DNA of 8,115 bases from an uncultured Bacillota bacterium. Lineage in GTDB: Bacteria; Bacillota_I; Bacilli_A; RF39; UBA660. This document shows, in pieces, positions 1-5,225 of the stretch. Both the position numbers and the translations under genes were made by a program. The notes below the pieces were generated by a model. That model was not told where the DNA came from. It saw only the letters and a program-made list of their open reading frames with translations, and ran no database searches. How positions within the stretch are numbered: the first letter of the stretch is position 1; every line of letters begins with the position of its first letter. Where the stretch lies: positions 1-8,115 of the forward strand of contig CAJKKJ010000025.1 of the NCBI GenBank assembly GCA_905200435.1, given 5' to 3'.

Positions 1-778
1 TGATAATATTATTCATGTTAGTGGTACTGTTGATCCTATAAGAGATATTGAAACAATTAGTGTTGAGCTTATGTTATCTGATTTGGAAATAGTTACTTCT
101 AGACTTGCTAGAATTGAAAAGAAAGCTGTTATGTCTAGGGATAAGGAAGCTTTAAAAGAAGTTGAACTTTTAAAAAAGATTCGTAATGGTTTAGAAGAAA
201 ATATACCAGTTAGACATATGGATTTAAATGAGGAAGAATTGCTTATGATAAAGTCATTTGCGCTACTTTCATCTAAACCAATTGTATATATGGCAAATAT
301 TGAGGAAAAGGATATTTTAAATAATAATAAATATGTAGATATGGTAAAGGAATATGCTTTAAAGGATCAAGCTGATGTAATTGTTGTGTGTGCGAAGATT
401 GAAGAAGAGTTATCAACACTTACTTTAGAGGATAGAGAATTGTTTTTAGATGATTTAGGCATTAGTGAAAGTGGTCTTGATAAGTTAATTAAAGCTTTGT
501 ATGGATTACTTGGATTAAAAACTTTCTTTACTTCAGGAACTGATGAGGTAAGAGCTTGGACTTTTAAAAATGGTATGAAGGCTCCTGAATGTGCGGGTAT
601 AATTCATTCTGATTTTGAGAGAGGATTTATTAAAGCTGAAGTAATGAGTTTTGGCGATTTAAAGGAACTTGGTAGTGAAAAAGCTGTTAAAGAAGCTGGT
701 AAACTTCGTCTTGAGGGAAAAGACTATGTTATGCAAGATGGAGATATTTGTTATTTTAGATTTAATGTTACTAAATAG
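1..778 (+). CDS. ychF: Redox-regulated ATPase YchF (OLA1/Obg-related), 5' end outside the window
   Basis: This is the C-terminal 258 residues of a protein usually about 365 long; the reading frame is already open at base 2, so the start and Walker A lie upstream. YchF is a ribosome-associated TRAFAC-class P-loop NTPase that prefers ATP over GTP. The fragment opens with HVSGTVDPIRDIETI, a block typical of the family, followed by a long charged helical segment (the coiled-coil insertion). Then comes KPIVYMANIEEKD near base 270-310, where the NxxE form replaces the NKxD of true GTPases; this is the feature linked to ATP specificity. The last ~90 residues are the TGS domain, starting around FFTSGTDEVRAWTF and including the AGIIHSDFERGFIKAEV and DGDICYFRFNV blocks. 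The stop is followed at once by a terminator, so ychF ends its transcript. Identity is very secure; nothing looks damaged. Confidence 0.97.
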   Translation, partial: DNIIHVSGTVDPIRDIETISVELMLSDLEIVTSRLARIEKKAVMSRDKEALKEVELLKKIRNGLEENIPVRHMDLNEEELLMIKSFALLSSKPIVYMANIEEKDILNNNKYVDMVKEYALKDQADVIVVCAKIEEELSTLTLEDRELFLDDLGISESGLDKLIKALYGLLGLKTFFTSGTDEVRAWTFKNGMKAPECAGIIHSDFERGFIKAEVMSFGDLKELGSEKAVKEAGKLRLEGKDYVMQDGDICYFRFNVTK

Positions 779-803
779 AATTATGAAATATAATTCTTTT
801 TTT
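777..803 (+). terminator. Rho-independent terminator of ychF
   Basis: The stem AGAATTAT (777-784) pairs with ATAATTCT (790-797) around a 5-base loop and runs straight into a T tract (797-803). The stem begins inside the ychF stop codon. It is AT-rich but has the right geometry, and it separates ychF from the next promoter. Confidence 0.8.
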
Positions 804-805
804 GA

Positions 806-834
806 TTGAATTGAAAAGAGATATAGTGTATAAT
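806..834 (+). promoter_or_regulatory. Sigma-A type promoter for the exported-protein unit
   Basis: The -35 box is TTGAAT (806-811). After a 17-base spacer comes a perfect -10 box, TATAAT (829-834). Transcription would start near 841, giving a 5' leader of about 165 bases before the gene at 1007. It lies just after the ychF terminator, so the downstream unit is probably transcribed on its own. Confidence 0.7.
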
Positions 835-890
835 GTATATAGAATAAAAATGTTAATAAAGTAGTAAATAATAGAAAGAATGTTGATAAC

Positions 891-1010
891 ATGAAATCAC
901 TAATATATGTATTATTAAAAAATAGATATAAAAATATTTTGGTTGATAACCATATGGATATTTGCATCGTTCCTAGTGCTTTAGAAATAGAAGAAGGTGG
1001 AAAAATATGA
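891..1010 (+). CDS. Possible 39-residue leader peptide or small protein, coupled to the exported protein
   Basis: An ATG at 891 opens a 39-codon frame whose TGA overlaps the ATG of the next gene by four bases (ATGA, 1007-1010). This is the classic arrangement for translational coupling. The peptide begins MKSLIYVLLKNRYKNILVDN and ends in an acidic tail EIEEGGKI; I recognise no family. The Shine-Dalgarno is poor (a GAAAG about 12 bases upstream), which weakens the case. The frame is open back to 843 without another good start. It could be a small regulatory peptide, the decayed end of a former gene, or chance. The following gene has its own ribosome site (AGGTGG, 995-1000) inside this frame. 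No function is proposed. Confidence 0.35.
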   Translation: MKSLIYVLLKNRYKNILVDNHMDICIVPSALEIEEGGKI

Positions 1011-2599
1011 GAAAAAAAGCTTTAATTTTATCAGTACTGTTTTTATTATTTTTATCATTAAGTTATACATATTCAGCTTTTAATAGTTCAATAACAGGTA
1101 TTATAAGTTTTAATACAAAAGACTGGGCTTTTAAAGTTAATATTGATAATAGCACTAAATATGAAGACGGTTATAAATTGCATTTAACAGGTACTAGTGG
1201 TTCTTTTAATGTAAATATTAATACAGTAGGTGGGTCAAAATATGTCGATTATAGTATTGAATTAATAGGGGATAGTTCTATAAAATATTATACTGATAGT
1301 AATTACACTAGCTTAATTAGTAATAATATATATAATGGTAGTATTAATAGTAATACAAGTGGCACTACTACAATATACTATAAATCAGATAATAATATAA
1401 ATAGTGATATTTTAATAAAGACGAAAGCAGTTGCAAAAGCAATACTTATTTATGGAATAAAAAGAGACACGAATAGTACAACTACAACTTGGGAAAGAAT
1501 AGAAGATAGTGTAGGATTAGTAGCTAATGCATCGTTACCTGGAAATGAAAATGTACAAAATGATTTTGATAATATATATCCATGGAGTGATATGAAAAGT
1601 TATAATTATGATGCAAATACAAAAAATGTAACAGCATGGTATGGAGATAGTAATTTTGCTTTTGATGGAAGTAATGGCGAAGTATTAACATATATACCAG
1701 GATTCTATTATAAACGAGAAGTAGTAGATGGAATAGAATATCAATATATATCCGAAACTGAACAAGAAGGATACGCATATAGTGAACCGTTTAGTGTAGG
1801 CAGATATAAAATTAGTGGTGGAACAGATGCTTACCATAATTCTAGTGCAGTAAGTGGTACGACAGGAGATGTTTTCACAGGAAAATCAAAAAATGGTGTT
1901 TATCCATCAGCTAATGCAACTTTACCAAAATTTAGAGAAAGTGCATCAGCATTAGGAACTGAATTTTCAATATTGGATTATCATTGGTATTTGTTACAAA
2001 TGCTATATTTAGTAGAATATGCTGATTATGATAGTCAAACAAAACTAGGAAAGGGTGTATCTTCGAATGCTAGTGGTGCAATTATAATGGGAGGCACCGA
2101 TTCACTAGGAATGAAGTCGGGTTGTATAATAAATGATGGTGTACATAGTATGATATATAGAGGAATAGAAGATATATATGGGAATACATTTGATTTCCTA
2201 GATGGCATAAATATAAAAGCTTATCAAGCATATATCAATTATGACTTTACAACATATGAATCAGATATATTTGATGGAAATTACAGAGCATTAGGTTACG
2301 CAAATAAATCATTTACTGGTGTTTATGGCAATGGTTGGATAACCAAGTTAGGTTATGATAGTAATAATCAATTAATAGGTTTACCTACTGAAATTGATAC
2401 AACAAATACTGATGGAAACAATCCAACAGGAATTAAAGATGGGTATATTGCATATCCGGGTGAATTAGTTTTGATGGTCGGTGGTTCGTCTACTACTGCT
2501 AGTGAATCTCCTGGCTTTTGGTTCTCTGGTGTTGCTTATAGTTCTAGTAGTGTTAATGCTCTTACTGGCTCAAGGCTTGTAAGACACCATACAAGTTAA
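1007..2599 (+). CDS. Exported protein with SipW-type signal peptide and phage-tail/C-type-lectin-like C-terminal region with hypervariable end
   Basis: This is a 530-residue protein, probably at the cell surface. Residues 1-24 form a signal peptide: RKK, then a hydrophobic core at about 5-19, then SYTYSAFNSS. This resembles the SipW-dependent leaders of camelysin/TasA-like proteins. Residues ~25-145 are a Ser/Asn/Thr-rich beta domain. From ~149 (YGIKRD) the sequence changes to blocks I associate with phage tail and DGR-target proteins: YPWSDMK (191-197), IPGFYYKREV, LLQMLYLVEYAD (~329-340), GGTDSLG, and RGIEDIYGNTFDFLDG (385-400). These resemble the formylglycine-enzyme/C-type-lectin fold. 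The end, MVGG...GSRLVRHH, matches the terminal strand that carries the variable region in such targets. Start: ATG with AGGTGG six bases upstream. The likely role is ligand or surface binding; this is inferred and the ligand is unknown. It is a single-gene unit between housekeeping genes, which suggests acquisition. Confidence 0.85.
   Translation: MRKKALILSVLFLLFLSLSYTYSAFNSSITGIISFNTKDWAFKVNIDNSTKYEDGYKLHLTGTSGSFNVNINTVGGSKYVDYSIELIGDSSIKYYTDSNYTSLISNNIYNGSINSNTSGTTTIYYKSDNNINSDILIKTKAVAKAILIYGIKRDTNSTTTTWERIEDSVGLVANASLPGNENVQNDFDNIYPWSDMKSYNYDANTKNVTAWYGDSNFAFDGSNGEVLTYIPGFYYKREVVDGIEYQYISETEQEGYAYSEPFSVGRYKISGGTDAYHNSSAVSGTTGDVFTGKSKNGVYPSANATLPKFRESASALGTEFSILDYHWYLLQMLYLVEYADYDSQTKLGKGVSSNASGAIIMGGTDSLGMKSGCIINDGVHSMIYRGIEDIYGNTFDFLDGINIKAYQAYINYDFTTYESDIFDGNYRALGYANKSFTGVYGNGWITKLGYDSNNQLIGLPTEIDTTNTDGNNPTGIKDGYIAYPGELVLMVGGSSTTASESPGFWFSGVAYSSSSVNALTGSRLVRHHTS
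2462..2575 (+). other. Candidate DGR-type variable region (VR) in the 3' end of the exported-protein gene
   Basis: Codons ~487-523 differ sharply from the rest of the gene. By my count about 14 of the 100 bases from 2471 to 2570 are A, against an estimated 35-40 % elsewhere in the gene. Nearly every codon ends in T or C: runs such as TCT-ACT-ACT-GCT-AGT and AGT-TCT-AGT-AGT-GTT-AAT-GCT. A diversity-generating retroelement converts AAY codons of a template to NNY in its target, and this is the pattern that leaves. The region sits at the C-terminal end of a lectin-like fold and is followed by the conserved GSRLVR strand, as in known targets. No template repeat or reverse transcriptase is visible here, so the call is an inference from composition, codon pattern and position. 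Confidence 0.6.
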
Positions 2600-2608
2600 T
2601 GATAATAG
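2597..2608 (+). other. Four consecutive in-frame stop codons (TAA TGA TAA TAG)
   Basis: The exported-protein frame closes with TAA, TGA, TAA, TAG back to back. The same frame then stays open from TTG at 2609 to TAG at 2720-2722. The quadruple stop is read directly; its purpose is unknown. It could guard against readthrough at the end of a variable segment, or be chance in AT-rich DNA. Confidence 0.6.
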
Positions 2609-2763
2609 TTGGCAAACATTCAGTTAGGTACTCATCCCTATGAACCTGACGAAGATAATATGAATTTTATAATAGGAAGTTATAAATATTTTAAGGTTAA
2701 ATTTTGGTTCTTTGTAAAATAGTGTTGTCGACAATAAATTTGATGAATGAATTGACAATATAG

Positions 2764-2786
2764 GAGTGATGAAAAATCACTCTTTT
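2764..2786 (+). terminator. Rho-independent terminator after the exported-protein gene
   Basis: A perfect 7-base stem, GAGTGAT (2764-2770) with ATCACTC (2776-2782), has a GAAAA loop and is followed by TTTT. It lies 165 bases past the stop. Nothing that looks like a gene lies between, apart from the short in-frame extension noted at 2609-2722. Confidence 0.8.
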
Positions 2787-2798
2787 ATAATGCTTTAT

Positions 2799-2970
2799 TT
2801 TGATTAAATGTAATAGCTTTAAGTTTATTAAAATCATTATTTTTTAAGAACTAATTAATCCTTGGCAACATTCATAAGTAGCTTTTAATGTTTAGCTTCA
2901 ATTACATTACATCAAACTTATGTCTTTTAAAAAAAATAGTATTGATGTAAAATACTCCACTAACACTATT
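2799..2970. repeat. Interlocking inverted repeats
   Basis: TTTGATTAAATGTAAT (2799-2814) is the inverted partner of ATTACATTACATCAAA (2901-2916), matching at 14 of 16 positions. Part of the right arm, TTACATCAA (2907-2915), also has an exact inverted partner TTGATGTAA (2942-2950). A third pair is AATAGTATT (2935-2943) with AACACTATT (2962-2970), 8 of 9. The pairs overlap, so alternative foldings are possible. Confidence 0.5.
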
Positions 2971-3179
2971 TATAATACAACCATAGAATTATGAAAAATA
3001 ATGTAAATTTTTAGACTAAATGCAGTTTTATAAAAAATTACTTAATTTATTAGACTTATTTCGGTTTTTGAATATAGAAACTGCAATAAGTCTTTTAATT
3101 TGTTCATATAATGTTTAAATTATTGCATGCCAAAATTACGGAGGTTATTTCCGCTTTTCAGACTAAATCCCGTTTGTCT

Positions 3180-3290
3180 AAATTTATTTGTATTATGAAC
3201 CCACTAATGTGATTTGTAAGACTTGCGCCAGGATTGTTAAAATCCTTACGCGAGAAAGCCTATCACATCGTGCTTAATACAAACAAATTT
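3180..3290. ncRNA. Long structured palindrome; candidate non-coding RNA or small mobile-element relic
   Basis: The outer stem pairs 3180-3195 with 3275-3290, 15 of 16 positions. A second stem pairs CAC (3202-3204) with GTG (3270-3272) and ATGTGAT (3207-3213) with ATCACAT (3262-3268). An inner hairpin pairs CTTGCG (3222-3227) with CGCGAG (3249-3254), one pair being T-G, and AGGATT (3230-3235) with AATCCT (3241-3246), around a GTTAA loop. The nesting is strict and the centre is far more GC-rich than its surroundings, which argues for selection on structure. No target-site duplication is evident. Strand and function are unknown; it could be an RNA gene, a MITE-like element or a recombination site. 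Confidence 0.45.
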
Positions 3291-3304
3291 TGTAATTATT
3301 ATAG

Positions 3305-3337
3305 CAGTTAATACAAAAAAATCAATATTTGTAACTG
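3305..3337. repeat. Bulged hairpin sharing an arm sequence with the long palindrome
   Basis: CAGTT (3305-3309) pairs with AACTG (3333-3337), and ACAAA (3313-3317) pairs with TTTGT (3328-3332), with a 3-base bulge between. Its left arm TTAATACAAA repeats the right arm of the palindrome that ends at 3290. Confidence 0.45.
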
Positions 3338-3431
3338 ATTAAAAAAAGTTATCAGACTTATTACAGTTTTTTGTTTAAAAACGGAATTTCAAATAAAAAT
3401 TCACGTTTACATAAAAAATATTCATTTTAGG

Positions 3432-3460
3432 TTTACAAGTTAAAAATTATTTGCTATAAT
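3432..3460 (+). promoter_or_regulatory. Promoter of the rpsF-ssb-rpsR operon
   Basis: TTTACA (3432-3437), a 17-base spacer and TATAAT (3455-3460), with the extended TGc just before the -10. This is close to a consensus sigma-A promoter. Transcription would start near 3467, leaving a leader of about 65 bases. Confidence 0.85.
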
Positions 3461-3467
3461 CTTAAGC

Positions 3468-3525
3468 GAGTATTTATTTACTCCTTGCTTTGCTTAGTGC
3501 AAAGCCTATGACCATGAGGAGGTGA
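3468..3525 (+). promoter_or_regulatory. Structured rpsF leader, possible S6:S18 autoregulatory element
   Basis: Two hairpins fill the leader: GAGTA/TACTC (3468-3472 with 3479-3483) and GCTTTGC/GCAAAGC (3487-3493 with 3499-3505, loop TTAGT). CCTATGACCATGAGG follows, running into the ribosome site AGGAGGTGA (3517-3525). CCT and AGG there could also pair and hide that site. Many bacteria carry an rpsF leader bound by the S6:S18 complex; the position and gene order fit, but I have not matched the published consensus base by base. Confidence 0.45.
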
Positions 3526-3531
3526 ATTAGA

Positions 3532-3822
3532 ATGAAAAAATATGAAGTTATGTTTATTGTTAAACCTACTTTATCAGAAGAAGAAGTTAATGCTGTATTA
3601 AATAAATATAAAAAAGTATTAACCGATAACAAAGCATCTATTACAGGTGAAACTGATATGGGACAAAGAGAATTAGCATACGAAATTAAAAAATTTAAAT
3701 CAGGACATTATTTTTTTTTAAATTTTGAAACAGAAAATGAAAACTCTGTAAATGAATTTAATAGACTTGCTACTATTGATGCTGATATCGTACGTCATTT
3801 AATAACAAAAGTAGGAGAATAA
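3532..3822 (+). CDS. rpsF: 30S ribosomal protein S6
   Basis: This is a 96-residue protein, the normal length for bacterial S6, which binds S18 and helps form the platform of the small subunit. The start MKKYEVMFIVKPTLSEEE is the family's typical first strand. GQRELAYEIKKFKSGHYF in the middle matches the conserved RxLAYxIxKxxxGxY block. The end, IDADIVRHLITKVGE, fits the last helix and strand. The start is preceded by AGGAGGTGA at six bases. It is first in an operon with ssb and rpsR, the usual order, so S6 and S18 are made together. A run of nine T (3711-3719) encodes Phe-Phe-Leu in the strand after GHY; the frame is intact through it. Confidence 0.97.
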   Translation: MKKYEVMFIVKPTLSEEEVNAVLNKYKKVLTDNKASITGETDMGQRELAYEIKKFKSGHYFFLNFETENENSVNEFNRLATIDADIVRHLITKVGE

Positions 3823-3824
3823 TT

Positions 3825-4250
3825 ATGAATAAAGCATTATTAGTTGGTCGTATTACGATCAAACCAGAACTTAGAACAACTAGTTCAGGTATACCTTTTA
3901 CACGTTTTAGTGTAGCAATTAATCGCCCATTTAGTAATAATGGTGAAAGAGTTGCAGATTTTATAAATATACTTGTTTGGAGAAAACAAGCTGAAAATGT
4001 GTGCAACTTTTTAGACAAAGGAAGCCAAGTTGCTATAGAGGGTAGAATACAAACTGGAAGTTATACTGATAAAGATGGAAACAATCGTACTTCGTTTGAA
4101 GTTGTTGCAGATAATGTACAATTTCTTGATTCTAAATCGCAAAGAAGTAGTGATAGCATGATGCCAAGTACTGATGGTACTGACTTAAGCAATGATACTT
4201 ATAGTGAATTTGGCGAAAGTGTTTCTATAGATGATAATTTCCTAGAATAG
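3825..4250 (+). CDS. ssb: Single-stranded DNA-binding protein
   Basis: This 141-residue SSB coats single-stranded DNA in replication, recombination and repair, usually as a homotetramer. The OB-fold spans about residues 1-103: MNKALLVGRITIKPELR at the start, FTRFSVAINRPF, then FINILVWRKQAENVCNFLDKGSQVAIEGRIQTGSY. The last ~35 residues are the acidic, Ser/Thr/Asp-rich flexible tail. The family's tail normally ends in an acidic patch plus Pro-Phe for partner proteins; here it ends SIDDNFLE, so the acidic and Phe elements remain but the tip is not canonical. The start lies two bases after the rpsF stop, with AGGAGA six bases upstream. It is shorter than many (160-175), mainly in the linker. Confidence 0.96.
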   Translation: MNKALLVGRITIKPELRTTSSGIPFTRFSVAINRPFSNNGERVADFINILVWRKQAENVCNFLDKGSQVAIEGRIQTGSYTDKDGNNRTSFEVVADNVQFLDSKSQRSSDSMMPSTDGTDLSNDTYSEFGESVSIDDNFLE

Positions 4251-4259
4251 GAGAAATAT

Positions 4260-4478
4260 ATGGCAGAATTTTTTAGAAAAAAGAAAAAGGTTTGTCAAAT
4301 GTGTGCTGGTAAAACAGTTGATTATAAAGATGTTGATGTAATAAAAAGATATGTAAGCTCTGATAAAGGTAAAATTTTACCTCGTCGTATTACAGGAGCT
4401 TGCGCTAAACATCAAAGATTTATCGCTGGTGAAGTAAAAAAAGCACGTTTTATGGCTTTAATACCTTTTGTTAAATAA
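4260..4478 (+). CDS. rpsR: 30S ribosomal protein S18, zinc-binding (C+) form
   Basis: This is a 72-residue S18, partner of S6 in the small-subunit platform. The core [20 protein letters not shown] followed by RRITG is the signature, and it ends [10 protein letters not shown] as expected. Cys12, Cys15, Cys48 and His51 (CQMC and CAKH) make a four-ligand set typical of the zinc-binding C+ version; many Bacillota S18 proteins have lost these residues. It is last in the rpsF-ssb-rpsR operon, nine bases after ssb, with GGAGAA just upstream. A terminator begins in its stop codon. Zinc binding is inferred from the residues only. Confidence 0.96.
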   Translation: MAEFFRKKKKVCQMCAGKTVDYKDVDVIKRYVSSDKGKILPRRITGACAKHQRFIAGEVKKARFMALIPFVK

Positions 4479-4497
4479 GAACTTCGGTTCTTTTTTT
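4477..4497 (+). terminator. Rho-independent terminator of the rpsF operon
   Basis: AAGAAC (4477-4482), a stable TTCG tetraloop, GTTCTT (4487-4492), and a T tract running to 4497. The stem starts within the rpsR stop codon. Confidence 0.9.
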
Positions 4498-4518
4498 ATT
4501 TATTTCTTTTTAATTATT

Positions 4519-4527
4519 TGATATAAT
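4519..4527 (+). promoter_or_regulatory. Extended -10 promoter for the ECF-like/truA unit
   Basis: TGaTATAAT (4519-4527) is a perfect extended -10. At 17 bases upstream the -35 position reads only TTTATT. The predicted start, near 4534, lies inside the AGAGGG ribosome site (4531-4536) of the gene that starts at 4542. The mRNA would therefore be almost leaderless unless another promoter is used. Confidence 0.55.
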
Positions 4528-4541
4528 TTAAGAGGGATATT

Positions 4542-5225
4542 ATGAAGTATATAGAAGTACGCAATTTAAAATACAAAAATGCTATAAAAAATGCATCATT
4601 TTGTTTATCTGAAAAATGGAATTCATTTTATTTTTCTGGTCATATAATAATACCCATTTTAATGGGATATGAAGAATATGATGGTTATATAAATATAGAT
4701 GGTAATTTTTTAAGTAAAAATAATATTAGTAATTTAAAAAATAAATTGTATTATGTTGATAAGAATTTTTATTTTATTTCTAATAATCTATATAATGAAT
4801 TATTACTTAGTGGTGAAAATTCAGAATCAATCGATAATTACATTATAAATTTTGGCTTGTCTAATTATAAATATATAGATATAAATGAAATACCTTTTGA
4901 TAAAAAAATAATAGTTTCTATATTATATGGAGTTTTAAAAAAGTTTAAATTTATTTATTTAGATAATATTTTATGCTTTTTAAGTAATGATGATAGAGAT
5001 AAAATCTATTCTTTACTTATGAATAATAATATAATTGTTTTGAATTTTACAACTAATCCAGAAGAGTTATTGTATTCAAAGAATGTTATAAAAAAAGATT
5101 TTAGTATATGTCCAGTTACTGAAATAAATGATATTAAAATAATTGATTTATGTGATAGACTTATTAATTATGGTATATTAAAAGAAAAAAATATAAATAT
5201 AGATGAGGTAGTTTTGGATTTATGA
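4542..5225 (+). CDS. Degenerate EcfA1-like protein lacking ATP-binding motifs
   Basis: 227 residues against ~280 for EcfA1, an ATPase of ECF vitamin transporters. The outline of an ABC ATPase remains: IEVRNLKYKNAIKNASFCLS (4-23), the FSGH that normally precedes Walker A (31-34), then YDGYINIDGN (46-55), LKNKLYYVDKN at the Q-loop position (65-75), FKFIYLDN at Walker B (135-142), and an EcfA1-like tail CPVTEINDIKIIDLCDRLINYGIL. The working parts are gone. GSGKST is replaced by a short III-P stretch, the Q-loop Gln by Lys74, LSGGQ by EIPFDKK, the catalytic Glu by Asn142, and the switch His by Thr around 170-171. ATP hydrolysis is therefore unlikely. The frame is intact and overlaps the next gene by ATGA. 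The homology rests on my reading of pattern and synteny; a structural or scaffold role is conjecture. Confidence 0.6.
   Translation: MKYIEVRNLKYKNAIKNASFCLSEKWNSFYFSGHIIIPILMGYEEYDGYINIDGNFLSKNNISNLKNKLYYVDKNFYFISNNLYNELLLSGENSESIDNYIINFGLSNYKYIDINEIPFDKKIIVSILYGVLKKFKFIYLDNILCFLSNDDRDKIYSLLMNNNIIVLNFTTNPEELLYSKNVIKKDFSICPVTEINDIKIIDLCDRLINYGILKEKNINIDEVVLDL

Larger units (their letters stand above)
3013..3372. repeat. Dispersed ~18-base repeat family, consensus AGACTWAWTNCNGTTTNT
   Basis: Copies on the + strand are at 3013-3030, 3052-3069, 3160-3177 and 3354-3371, and one on the - strand is at 3078-3093. A weaker inverted copy follows at about 3376-3390. All share AGACT, then W-rich bases, then C/G and GTTT. 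The second and third copies face each other and form a hairpin (3052-3093): a 9-base stem, one mismatch, then 6 more pairs. Copies flank the long palindrome on both sides. I do not recognise the family. Confidence 0.55.
2787..3431. other. Gene-free, repeat-rich spacer between the exported-protein gene and the rpsF operon
   Basis: I find no believable coding sequence on either strand in this ~650-base stretch; the longest frames are a few tens of codons with no ribosome site. It holds inverted repeats (2799-2970), scattered copies of a degenerate 18-base motif (3013-3372), and a run of adjacent hairpins including one ~111-base palindrome (3180-3290). The density of structure is higher than in the other spacers of this window. 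It may be the remains of a mobile element or an untranslated RNA locus. Confidence 0.6.

Noticed and set aside
659..967. 102-codon open frame on the - strand
   Set aside because: It overlaps the end of ychF and its terminator, is made of Phe/Leu/Ile/Thr codons expected from AT-rich DNA, and has no sensible ribosome site or family.
1524..1778. 84-codon open frame on the - strand inside the exported-protein gene
   Set aside because: A His/Tyr/Leu-rich antisense shadow of a well-supported coding region.
3180..3290. tRNA or riboswitch
   Set aside because: The fold is one long nested stem with no cloverleaf, anticodon arm or CCA end, and it is separated from rpsF by its own promoter.
3013..3372. 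CRISPR array
   Set aside because: The repeats are short, imperfect, irregularly spaced and in both orientations; no cas genes are near.
2600..3431. A DGR template repeat or reverse transcriptase beside the variable gene
   Set aside because: I compared the spacer by eye with 2462-2590 and found no adenine-rich near-copy, and no ORF is long enough for a reverse transcriptase.
3711..3719. Run of nine T in rpsF as a phase-variation or frameshift site
   Set aside because: The S6 reading frame is complete and normal through it, and an essential ribosomal gene is an unlikely phase-variable target; such runs are common in DNA this AT-rich.
3773..4018. 81-codon open frame on the - strand across rpsF and ssb
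   Set aside because: It lies antisense to two secure genes and resembles no protein.
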